64,000 nt of DNA, taken from positions 37,533,957 through 37,597,956 of the forward strand of contig NC_031776.1 in assembly GCF_001522545.3 (NCBI RefSeq). Reading direction: 5' to 3'. The DNA is from Parus major (Eukaryota; Chordata; Aves; Passeriformes; Paridae). The position numbers and the translations under genes are program-made. Below the pieces are notes generated by a model. It saw only the letters and a program-made list of their open reading frames with translations. It did no database searches and was not told the origin of the DNA. Positions 52,835-61,805 of this stretch are shown here, piece after piece (within the stretch, counting starts at the first letter, position 1; every line of letters starts with the position of its first letter).

Positions 52835-53170
52835 CCGCGCGCGGGAGCGGGGGCTGCACGGGGACAGGGGTCGCCTGCGGAGGGACAGGGCGTGCTCCGG
52901 CCGCTGCCCCGCGGCCGCTTCGCGCGGCCCCGCCTCGCGCCCGCCCTGACACCCCCGACCGAGGGGAGCGGGGCAGCGCCCGCCGCCAAGAGCGGAACGG
53001 GGCGGGAGGGCCGCCGGGAGCGGAGCGTACCGCACAGCGCCACACAAAAGAGCCGCCCGGTGGCCGCTAGCAGCCGCCGCGCCGCGCCGCCCCGGAGGCT
53101 GCGGGCGTCCGTCGGCAGAGACGTGACCGGCGCCGCCCGGCCAAAGCACGGGCGTGCGGCCATGAGCAAA
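52835..53170 (-). other. Candidate alternative first exon 1c (minus)
   Basis: On minus, CGCGCGG|GTGAGTAG is a consensus donor with the last exon base at 52835. A frame from an ATG at 53169 stays open for 111 codons to this donor and is rich in Arg, Ala and Pro. That could be a genuine N-terminus or just the amino-acid bias of CpG-island sequence. The G-quadruplex run at 52799-52821 begins just inside the intron that would follow. Confidence 0.35.
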
Positions 53171-53241
53171 GTTTAAAATCGCTCGGAACACAGCCGTCCC
53201 GTCTGCAGACACTCCCGCCCCGGCCTTTCCCCAGGACTCAC

Positions 53242-53330
53242 CTCTACGCAGCCACTCCGCCACCCGCCCGCAGCCTTGCCCGGGCAGGGCCCCGCAGCGG
53301 GACTCGCGCTCGGCCCACACAACAAAGGGG
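53242..53330 (-). other. Candidate alternative first exon 1b (minus)
   Basis: On minus, TGCGTAGAG|GTGAGTCC gives a near-perfect donor with the last exon base at 53242. An ATG at 53320-53318 opens a frame that reaches the donor without a stop, but frames are rarely closed in this GC-rich DNA, so coding status is open. The 5' limit is arbitrary. Confidence 0.35.
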
Positions 53331-53426
53331 CGATACGCACCGGCGGGGACGCGGCCGGCGAGGCGGGCGCTACCCGGGTTCGGGAGCCTCGGCGCGGCAG
53401 AACACCAACCTACCCCAGCCGCTCAC

Positions 53427-53640
53427 CTGGGAGAAGCTCCACCGCTCGGTGCGCGGGCTGCGCGGCTCTCGCTCTCCCGCTCTCTTCCCCTCCGCGGTGC
53501 GGGCGGCGCGCGCCGGGCCGGCCCTTCCCGGCGCTCCCCGGAGCCGGGCGGGGGCGCGCGCGGGCGGCGGCGCGCGCGGCGGCCGCCCCCAGCCGGCGGG
53601 ACCCTGGAGGGGGTCGCGGACCCCGCGCCCCCGCTGACGT
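53427..53640 (-). other. Candidate alternative first exon 1a (minus)
   Basis: The minus-strand sequence ends in GCTTCTCCCAG|GTGAGCGG, a consensus donor with the last exon base at 53427. The upstream boundary is a guess: transcription could start just downstream of the CRE at 53635-53642. The exon is probably 5' untranslated. It is the most upstream of three donors in the island. Confidence 0.4.
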
Positions 53641-53642
53641 CA
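53635..53642. promoter_or_regulatory. CRE palindrome TGACGTCA
   Basis: A perfect 8-base cAMP-response element lies within the CpG island, upstream of the candidate leftward first exons. CREB/ATF factors bind this site, and full palindromes in CpG-island promoters are typical CREB targets. It sits where a proximal promoter for exon 1a would be. The match is exact; occupancy is inferred. Confidence 0.7.
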
Positions 53643-53922
53643 CCACCGGCGCTGCCCGCAGGGCGGGCGGCGGGGCCGGGCTGGGAGCGGATCTCGGTGC
53701 GGGACTCGCGCCCGCCCTCGGGCTGGGAAAAGTTTCGAACAGCCCACGTTCTTCACGCAGCGACGGAAAGTTCCAGTCCGCCTGGGGTCATTTTTTAATG
53801 ATAACTTAATCGAGCGGGGGAGAAACAAAGTTGCCCACCTTAAGAACCCACAGATTAAGTTTAGGTTAAAAAAATTAATAAAGCAACAACAGAATCTGTT
53901 ATATAAACAAGTGCCATCTACG

Positions 53923-53952
53923 GAAAAAAAAAAAAAAAAGAAAAAAAGAAAA
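53923..53952. repeat. Poly(A)-rich tract
   Basis: A run of A with G interruptions between the CpG island and the poly(A) signal at 54.24 kb. No LINE body is attached, so it is simple sequence. Confidence 0.85.
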
Positions 53953-54236
53953 GACGATCCACTTCTAAGAGACATTTTAAAGAATCAACGTTCAAATTTT
54001 AAGTTCTTGAAGTACTCGATAAATTCAAGTAAAGCAAGGCAACAAGGGTGGTGGAATTAAATTAAAATGAAGGAGAAGTATTAATACCAGTTATTGACAC
54101 AAGAATTAAAAATACATATTTTGAAACCAAATTTTCTCGCCTTGCCTGAAACAACCCATAGAGGTTCTTTGTAGAAAGTTAAAAGGTGTGCTTCCCTGCA
54201 CCAACCCTTCACACTACACACATGGTATCCTTTTTT

Positions 54237-54242
54237 TTTATT
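54237..54242 (-). terminator. Poly(A) signal AATAAA with GT-rich downstream element
   Basis: The minus strand reads AATAAA, then about 15-20 bases later GTGTGTAGTGTGAAGGG. That is the standard layout of a vertebrate cleavage site near 54220. It would end the candidate gene starting at 61.5 kb, only about 450 bases before the next promoter island. Confidence 0.5.
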
Positions 54243-54481
54243 TCCTCTTTCTTTGGCATAGTCTCAAGCAGGGTTAAAGTACACTGCAAGAGCCCAAGGA
54301 CTGCTCCCTACAAACCATAACTCTATAAAGTTAAACCATAGTGCAAGAAAGAATACGTGATTTCAGTGTGATTCGGTAAAAACATACTTTCAGAATTCAA
54401 GAATATCTACAGCTTATTAACCTTATTAAATACTATGTATAAGGATTTTAAAAATCAACAGTATTTCTAAACAAAGTCGAT

Positions 54482-54613
54482 CTATGCATAAAAAATATGC
54501 ACATGTAGAAGGATGCCATTGTCTTCTGTTTCCTCTTCAGCCACTGGCTGCGATTTTAATTGTGCTGGAGGATCTTCATTAGTATTAACACATGGGGAGA
54601 TTTCACAAAGCTG
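54482..54613 (-). other. Candidate last coding exon, minus strand
   Basis: It follows an 18-base T tract on minus, a strong polypyrimidine tract, with acceptors at 54613 or 54610. The frame is open for 43 codons to a stop at 54482 and is acidic near its end (PVAEEETEDNG). It joins in phase 0 to the donor at 54690. A poly(A) signal lies about 240 bases further on. Confidence 0.3.
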
Positions 54614-57600
54614 CTTCATTAGGGAAAAAAAAAAAAAAAAAGCCTGGCAGACTAGCTCTTTTTGCATGCAACGAGAATGTCAGCCTTACCTCGGTCATTT
54701 GTAACATAATAAGTGCAAGCACAATGATTGCAGTGCTGGAGCATTGGGGGAAGGGCAAAAACACTGCCTAATACGGATATGAGAAAAGAAAGCTTCTCAT
54801 TACACAGTAAAATTTATGCTAAAAATTAGCGAAGATGATGTCTCGTGAGACTCATGCTAAATATATTAATGTGCTGATATGTTTTAAGTATTATTTTTGG
54901 CTATTTCATTCCAAGGATTCACATCCAGCAGCAAAGGTTTCCTAGCATTTATTGATTTTTTTTGTCCATCACATTCCTGTAATACAGATTTTAATCATTT
55001 CACTACACCACACTCAGTAATTTCATTTAAAAATGGAAGCTTCCATCCCCAGAAAGGCATTTAATTTCAATGACACACAATTTCTTTTAGCAGCAAACTG
55101 TCTCAACAGTAAAAGCTGGCCTAAGGTTCAAATGCATAATTTAGTCCCAAATTCTCCATGCTCTGCATTCCTTTGAAGCTATAATTTGACTAACTACCTA
55201 ATAACTGTAATAAGGACAATGATTTCCTTATAATATGGTATTAAGCCACATTTAATTAACTCAGAGGCTGAGCTCTGTACATGTTTGATTGGGTCAGTAC
55301 CTCTCTAACCTCAAAATTTACTAATAATGGTCTGAAAAAATGTGTGGGGTAAGAACTAGTACAAATACAATAAACAGCTGCTTTGCTCAGAATGTTGTCC
55401 AACAAAAGCTCACGCATTTTGCAATACAAGAACACTGCCACTCATATCATAACTGAGATAACAGAATTTTGTAAGGGGAAACAAATAATGGATTTAGATA
55501 ATTCACTTTCAAATTTACTGGATGTTTGGTGCATATTTAATATTGCTGCTTGTAACGTTTAAAAGAAATTCTCAAAATAATAGAAATTTCATAATTACAA
55601 CCTCTCTAACAAATGTAAATATAATATTTTGTTGTTATGAAGAGGAATTATAGTATCTTGTGACAAATAAAAATGTGTGTATGTTAGGACAATCTTATGT
55701 AATCTTTGTTTTCTGTAATGCTCAGCAGGACAGAATTTGATCAATGTGAGCACAGAACCACAGGTCCAAACACATACTTCTCTTCACAAAGTTCAGTCAA
55801 CTATCCAAATTTACACCACTGGATTATATTTGTCATCAAAATATGAAGAATATCTTTCAATTGTACTGAATATTAATTTGGCTTTTGGTCAACTATTTAA
55901 TACAGTCTTAGGTAGCTATATAGTATTTTATACTCTACACCAAAGTATGTTTTAAAAGTTCCAGTTTTTCCACTAGTCACAAACAAATCAGTTTTACTAC
56001 TACAAAACTTACTAAGGTTTTAGCAATGTATTACAATTCCTTTGTTTTAATATGCTCATTCAACAGAAGCTGTTGTTAATGGACATTACTGATGCATTTA
56101 AAGTGATTAACTACTACATCAGAAACGTCCCTAGCTTTCAAATTTGGCTGTTCTCCCTCAGGCAGTATGAAAGCTGAAATTCTCAATTTTAAAAAATGCA
56201 AATTCAAACTGCAGCACATATACTATAAAAATAGGATAATTTTTTCTTTTGCTTCCTTTTCATGATGAATTAATTACAAATATAGTTAACCTTTGCATTC
56301 TTTTCAGGCTTCCAGCGTAAATACCATTAAAAAGATACAACAAGCCAGAGTTTTGTTGTTCCCTTAGTATTTTCTGCTATGCTTTTTGACCCTATCATTA
56401 TTTTTTTTTTAAGTAGCTGCATGCACCAATGCATTCATAATCTTAACTGCTGAATCGGGAGAAAAAAGAACAAAATAAGCACCATATTTACAGACATGTA
56501 ACCTCACGTTTGAATAATTACACTGATGTCACAAGGGCCATTTACATACCATACATACATGTCCAGAAGGTCAAATCCAAAATTCCTGTGGGACTGCAGA
56601 GGTAGAGCTCACTGTAATGATCTCTCCAGAGGCACAGACAGTTGAAGAGGTTTGTCTCTTCTGCACCTCTACTCACTGGCTAGCAGCACAGGTTTACAGC
56701 CCTTCATTTGTAGCAATCCAGCTGTGTGTGAGGCTACATTAAAGTTAAAACTGACACACAACATTTCCAAACTCTGTTCTTGACAGAGCTTCTTATGCAC
56801 CTAAACAAACAAAAAGTCTTTGTAAGTATTTTAAAAGGCTATGCAGTATTCACTAGGGACTAGAAACTATATTATATACTTCTGTTAACAGGTGTTCTGT
56901 GCACTGTTTGTGAAGCATGTGTTTTATTATCATAAAATGTATTAAAACAGATTCGCCACACTGTAAGGACTAGCAGAAAGTTACCATCGATCAAAAATAA
57001 CAAAATTTTTACAAGGCTAGTAGGGCTAGTCCATCCCCTGATGAAGAGTTGAAATAGTAAGCATTTAATGAATACTATTAATAAAAATAATTAAAAGCTT
57101 GGGTTTTTTTAAATAAAAGCCTGACTATATCATTCATTCGTGATGTGCAATCTCTTTTTTAAAACATTACAATCAAAAATATTACAAAGCCTTTTTGCTG
57201 AATTTGCTCTGTGTTTGGGAGGTTTATTGTCATCACAGATATTTGTCAGCATTTGCAGAGATTATGCTACCACTCTGACAGCTGTTTATACAATTTAACA
57301 TGTGTAAGTGCTCCTGGCTTTATGCTCTTACACACGTGGTTTTATTATGCCATTCTGGAGTGGTCAAATGAGTATCTACTTCACTACAATGAATGAGGAT
57401 CAAGGTACAAAAGGCCAAGGAATCTTTAAAAACATAAGTTTCTAAAAATTATAAAACTAATGTAATAGTTTTGCAACTGGATAAATATGTTCACCACTAA
57501 GTTGCTTTCATAAGGAAATGATGTGTAATTGTTGAAAATTGGTACATAGGCAAATTTTGTTTTAAAGTTTTGCAAAGGTGCTGAATTAAATTCATCTGCA

Positions 57601-60600
57601 GAGCAGGCATAACTGGCTTGCAGAAAACACAGATTTGAAGAACCAAATTAAGAACTTCTGAAGAATGGGAAAGAAACTAGAATGCAAGAATCTAGACTTC
57701 ACATGTTCTATAAAAGCCTATAAATCTTCCCTAAGGAGTTTCTGCATCAGCCTGTGTTACAGACAACTTACCAAATACACTTCATAGAAATACACTCTTC
57801 TTACAACACATCTCACTGTGAGAGAAGTGAAAGAAGCTATGCATTACTTCACTCATAAATTGTTAAAGGATATTTCTACTCATCTGAAAAGATAGAGAAA
57901 TCTATGATTTGTTCTGCCAGTCCCATTTCAGCAGTACCTCATTCCCAGCCTTGCCTCCCATAGCTCCTCCATCATCTCCTTCATGTCTATGATCAAAAAT
58001 AGTCTTTTTATTAACCAATTAAATCTCTAAAAGTGAGAAAAGACGGTTCAATCTAAACAATTAAAATATTAACCCTTTGAAAGTAGAGAAATAAAAAAAT
58101 GTTCTTCACTAGGTCCCTTCTGTACTAATACTCCTGTTAAATTTTACAGTTAAAATATCTGGCTCTGTCTTGTACTCAGAACCAGCGTTGGATTTTAAGT
58201 ACAAGGCTGCTTTCAACTGCAAGTTGTTTGGGACATAGATCCAGGATGCTATATTTACCCTTAGAATGAAATAAAAACAAGGTAATTTTAAATGTTACAG
58301 TCAGGCAATAAATTACCTCTACATTAGAAAAGACTTTACTTACATTTTTCTGTTTGATTGGAAAAGCACCTACCTCATCAATAGAAATGCTAGCAAATAA
58401 GGTACTGAAAATCTTTGATTACCATGACAGCTCACATTGTTCTATCAAAATCTTTGCAAATTAAAGTGGCTAAAAGACATACATAAAAACAAAAGAATCA
58501 GGGATTACTTTTGTATCATTTTTTCATTAGGTGTTTTAGAAGAACTAAAGCAAGGAAATACTAACTTGCAAATTCAATTAATTTTTATCTTCTTTCAAAA
58601 AATGAATGCTTTTTGCTATTTAGGCATATTTGGCATTTTCCCTCCCCGATATAAGTCTACAAAATACCTTACATAATAACTTGGTTCATTTTCTTATGCC
58701 TACAAAGCTCTCTTTTCTTCTGGACCAAAACCATGGTTAGTTTTCTCTGATCAAAGGATGTAGTGTGGGTTTTTTTTTCCCCTGTTGCTTCTTTAACCAC
58801 AAGCATGGAAAAGGCCCACCTCCAAGTGTAGTGTAGATCTGTAGTAATTGTATCCACAAGTGAAACGAAGCTTTTTCAGAGTGAAACACAACAGCTGTTA
58901 CATAGCAGACAAGAGACAAGACTACACAATAGTTTAGAACCGGAAGTGATGGCATCTCTTATTAAACTATATTAAAACAGGAAATAATCTTATGTGATTA
59001 GCCAACTTGGAACCTGGCCAGGTCAGAAGGATTAAGAACTCTTGCAAAAAATTTCAGCACAGTCTTAGTTAATTCTCACTGAACTTAATTTAAAATACAG
59101 CATATTACTACTGCATATATAGTGCTATATGCACCAAAAACAGCTGTGGCAAATTATTTTGTCAGTATATACATTTCCAAGTTGCACTTGGGCTATTAAT
59201 AATGTTGCTTTTAGTGTACTTTTAATAATTTTATCCATAAAACACCATCCCGTTGGCCACCTGTAAAGCTACATCAAATTTATGCATATTGTCTTGCTGA
59301 TTTTTATGTATCAAAACAGAATAGCGCAGAATACCGATACTGTGACGGAACAAAGATTTTTTTGGTTGGTTAGGTGGTTTGCTTTCTGGCTTTTGCTTTT
59401 TCTTTTTTTTATTGAGATACATGCAGTTCAAGTTTTATTTAATTAAGGTCTCTCATGCCTGCAAAACCTAGTTTCCAGGCAGAACCTGGCTTTGCTTACA
59501 CATTTCAGATTCTTCAGCTTCTAGCTCTTCTCTTAGTCTATCCTTACTGTGCTTGCCATGTTGCTAAAGATATAAACGCATTTCCGTATTTTAAGACTTT
59601 GGTAATGCATCCATAAACCAGAAAATACGTGAAACAGAGCAAGGACGACTGCAGAAAAGCTAAGCTGGAGGATAAATGCATTGACACTTCTCTTTAGCTG
59701 TTGAGATAATGACTCTCACAACAATACCACAAACTGAAGGAAATACAGAGGATGCAGGTCTAATGTCTAAGAATGTCCTCAGTGTAACAGGATCAACCCA
59801 TTAGTAGATTTCATTTCCCCCTCGCAACACCATAAATGCTATTCTAGATGAGGGGTATATTGAAAAGTACAATATACAAAGGCCCTTACATTCACTTGCT
59901 CTTTCTTCATTGCCTTACAAACTCTTGAAAAATACTAATGATTATAATCCTTTTTATAGACAAAGATTGAGATAGACTGAGATGGCTTGAGATAGATTGA
60001 GATAGCTGAAATCATAAGCTTGTCATTCCAAATCCTGTGAAGTTCCACCTTCTAAATATTAAAAAAAGCTTCTTAGAAATAGTTTTGTACCAAGACTAGT
60101 TGTATATGTTGATAAAGATGTACACATTCTACAAACTGATAGTTTTCTAGGAATGTATAATAATCCAATTTGTCAGAGAGTTCAGAAATAATATTCCTGA
60201 GTGCAATACTGTTGCCAATAAAAAAAAAATGTCTATCCTATTGCCATGTCTTCAGAATCTCTTGCTAATCCGTTATTTCTTAATCTCAGCACATTTTCTG
60301 CATCATCCGTTTGATGTCACATTTACTTGCACTATCTCAGAACTCACGCATGTCACAACAGGCTTCTTTCAGGGCTTTCAGGACTACAGAGAGCTGAACT
60401 ACGGATCTAGAGATTATTATTGCAATGATCAGAGCCTGGATATTTTTTAAAAGTGTTTCTGAAAAGGCTGCAACATGTAGTATGGAAATTTTATACTGTT
60501 TTGTACGTAAATAAGTAACATTTCTTTGCAGAAAAGCAAGCATGAAAAGGACCTTTTCCATACTATTGAAAATTCTAAATACCCTACATTTATTGTTATA

Positions 60601-61558
60601 TATTTGGGGATATCTTAGGGGGAAAAAAAAAAGTAACAAGAAGCTACTTAATGTAAATAGAACAGTAGAAAGTTGGCATATGTGTATTAATAACACAAAA
60701 ATTCCACAGTCTTGGCCTTTCCTGTGTACCTTTTCCCTTCTCTCCCTCCAGATTATATTAACTTCCTTTACTGAAAGTTAAAAATGCATAAATTTATTGC
60801 TATCTGCTACAGAGATCTCTATGACAAAGCTTTACCTTAATCACTTCCTGGTGTGGTAAAACGACTAATTTGTGCTTCTGTGAAACCTCATAAGAATTAT
60901 CATAAATGGGAAAGGTGTATCATGTTTGAATTTTTTATGACTATAGTAGGTAGTAGTCTCAAATTAAGCATGTCATTCCAAATTTTAGCAGCTAAAAATT
61001 CAGGTTTTTTGATCACAGAAATAGATAGATTGCTTTGATGCTTCTTGTGTCATTATGTTTTAACATAAACAGAAAAATAAAAAAAGAAGCCCAAAACATT
61101 CCAAGTGTCTAGTCTTGAATGTCTACATTAACTCATACTCAGCAGATATAAATACAGCTGCATTTTATGCATCTCATAAAAGATGTGTATGTTTGTGAAG
61201 TGCAAGAGTTAAAAATAATCTCTACGCTTTTCCCAGTATTTTTAGCAGGCTATATGTACTTAATTCAATCTCATTTTCTCTAGTACTTCAGCAGTTTAGG
61301 AAAAGCTTTAAACAGATGATAAAAAAAACAAAATTAAAAAATAAAAAAATTTAAAGGGCAAATAGTGGAATACCTCTAGAGTTAATGACAAGACCCAGCA
61401 TCTTTTTTCTGGCTTTACCATATTAATGGTCCTTGGCCCACACTCGGCTGTGGCTGCAATTTCCATCTGTTGAAGCCGGTGCACACGTTGGAGCCGCCCG
61501 GGCGTTGGCGGTGTTTCACCTCAGAGAAGCCCCGCCCCTGAGGGCTCCGAGCCGCCAT
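54482..61558 (-). CDS. Candidate multi-exon minus-strand gene between the CpG islands (unidentified)
   Basis: I assembled this from splice signals, open frames and phase; no homologue was recognised. The start would be in the 61.5 kb island (ATG 61558, peptide MAARSPQGRGFSE up to a GTGAAA donor, or 46 codons to the GTAAAG donor at 61419). Downstream exons are 59890-59923, 59502-59563, 58344-58404, 56677-56800, then 54652-54767 read to a stop, or 54690-54735 spliced to 54482-54613. The join from exon 1 to 59.9 kb is not solved: the simplest join makes a stop, so an exon is missing or the model is wrong. A good poly(A) signal follows at 54237-54242. The exons are short and many chance pairs exist in 64 kb. 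Confidence 0.28.
54652..54767 (-). other. Candidate terminal or penultimate exon, minus strand
   Basis: The acceptor is pyrimidine-rich and ends ATCCGTATTAG|GC. In phase 1, as required by the 56.8 kb exon, the frame is open for 38 codons, contains a Cys/His-rich run (HCNHCAC), and ends at a stop at 54652. A consensus donor CGAG|GTAAGG inside it (exon end 54690) suggests splicing to the next exon instead. In that case another frame is used, with a hydrophobic run TAIIVLALIMLQ that would suit a membrane helix. The two readings exclude each other. Confidence 0.25.
56677..56800 (-). other. Candidate exon, minus strand, 41 codons
   Basis: This is the best exon of the chain. The acceptor CTTTTTGTTTGTTTAG|GTGC is strong, the donor TAGCCA|GTGAGTAG is strong, and the length is an ordinary 124 bases. 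One frame is fully open (begins VHKKLCQEQSLEML, ends GCKPVLLA) with one base over, so the next exon must start in phase 1. No domain was recognised. Confidence 0.35.
58344..58404 (-). other. Candidate exon, minus strand
   Basis: The acceptor AAGATTTTCAG|TACC and donor AAAAAT|GTAAGTAAAG are both strong. With two bases carried in, the frame is open for 20 codons (TLFASISIDEVGAFPIKQKN) and ends in phase 0, matching the phase-0 start of the 56.8 kb exon. Confidence 0.32.
59502..59563 (-). other. Candidate exon encoding an acidic/basic helix, minus strand
   Basis: The acceptor is ATATCTTTAG|CAACATGG. The frame reads QHGKHSKDRLREELEAEESE, a charged, helix-like stretch. Two overlapping donors are possible: GTGTAA after 59502 (phase 2, which fits the 58.4 kb exon) and the stronger GTAAGC after 59500 (phase 1, which does not fit). 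That conflict lowers confidence. Confidence 0.28.
59890..59923 (-). other. Candidate exon, minus strand
   Basis: The donor GTGAAT|GTAAGG is strong and the acceptor TTTTTCAAG| is moderate. The open frame reads VCKAMKKEQVN with a phase-0 end that joins directly to the 59.5 kb exon. At 34 bases it is very short, so support comes only from the signals and the phase match. Confidence 0.25.
59963..60005. repeat. GAGATAG-type tandem repeat
   Basis: About four diverged copies of a 10-base GAGATAGAYT unit. Confidence 0.8.
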
Positions 61559-61805
61559 GGCCCGCGAGCCCGGGCCGGCTCCGCTCCGCGCACTGTCAGC
61601 TCGCGCTCCCGGCTCTGAGGGCCGGTACGCCGGGAGCGTCCCCGCCTGGCGCCGTGAGGGGACCCAGAGGCGGCCCAGCGCCTCGGCCCCCCGGCGCTGT
61701 TCCGCACTCCCTCGGGCCGCCGCGGCCCGCACCGGCTCAGTGAGGGAAGCTTGCAGACGATGGCTTGCAGTGATGACCTGCACTGGGGCCCGGCCTGCAG
61801 GTGAG
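61480..61805. promoter_or_regulatory. Second CpG island, possible bidirectional promoter
   Basis: A compact CG-dense block of about 300 bases is set in AT-rich DNA. It has a GC box (CCCCGCCCC, 61530-61538) and a start codon in strong Kozak context on each strand, both centred on GCCATGGC at 61554-61561. The plus strand offers donors at 61739 and 61800, and the minus strand offers donors at 61546 (GAG|GTGAAA) and 61419 (TATG|GTAAAG). It is probably the promoter of a rightward transcript, a leftward gene, or both. Confidence 0.8.
61557..61800 (+). CDS. Candidate first coding exon of a rightward transcript
   Basis: The ATG at 61557 is in perfect Kozak context (GCCGCCATGG). The frame stays open for 126 codons past two plausible donors: GGCTCA|GTGAGG (exon end 61739, phase 0) and CCTGCAG|GTGAGC (end 61800, phase 1). 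The predicted peptide is Arg/Ala/Pro-rich, as any stop-poor CpG-island frame would be, and no family was recognised. A second ATG at 61760 gives a short alternative (MACSDDLHWGPAC). The phase-0 donor can join the 62377 exon in an open frame. A non-coding first exon of a lncRNA is equally possible. Confidence 0.3.

Larger units (their letters stand above)
52650..53785 (-). promoter_or_regulatory. Large CpG island: promoter and first-exon cluster, main direction leftwards
   Basis: An abrupt block of dense CG dinucleotides and GC-rich sequence stands between AT-rich flanks. CpG is scarce elsewhere in the window apart from the island at 61.5 kb. On the minus strand it contains three consensus splice donors: CCCAG|GTGAGC (exon end 53427), TAGAG|GTGAGT (53242) and CGCGG|GTGAGT (52835). 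No comparably clean plus-strand donor was seen inside it. The likely reading is a housekeeping-type promoter with alternative first exons for a gene transcribed leftwards, whose later exons lie below 52.5 kb or beyond the left edge. Long open frames in the island (262 codons on minus, 177 on plus) are expected from stop-poor GC-rich DNA and are not evidence of protein. GC boxes are present. The gene was not identified. Confidence 0.82.

Noticed and set aside
52532..53320. 262-codon minus open frame in the CpG island
   Set aside because: Stop codons are AT-rich, so GC-rich islands have long chance frames. It crosses three splice donors and is Arg/Ala/Pro-biased. Only its first parts could be coding.
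53276..53809. 177-codon plus frame in the CpG island
   Set aside because: Same compositional reason, and no consensus plus donor or Kozak start.
59231..59431. Minus frame (SIGILRYSVLIHKNQ...)
   Set aside because: Good acceptor but no matching phase with neighbouring candidates and a weak donor.
60340..60440. Minus exon candidate with donor GACATGC|GTGAGTTC
   Set aside because: The donor is good, but the acceptor (AATATCCAG) lacks a pyrimidine tract. It fits the 59.9 kb exon only through a weak alternative acceptor, so it was left out of the gene model.
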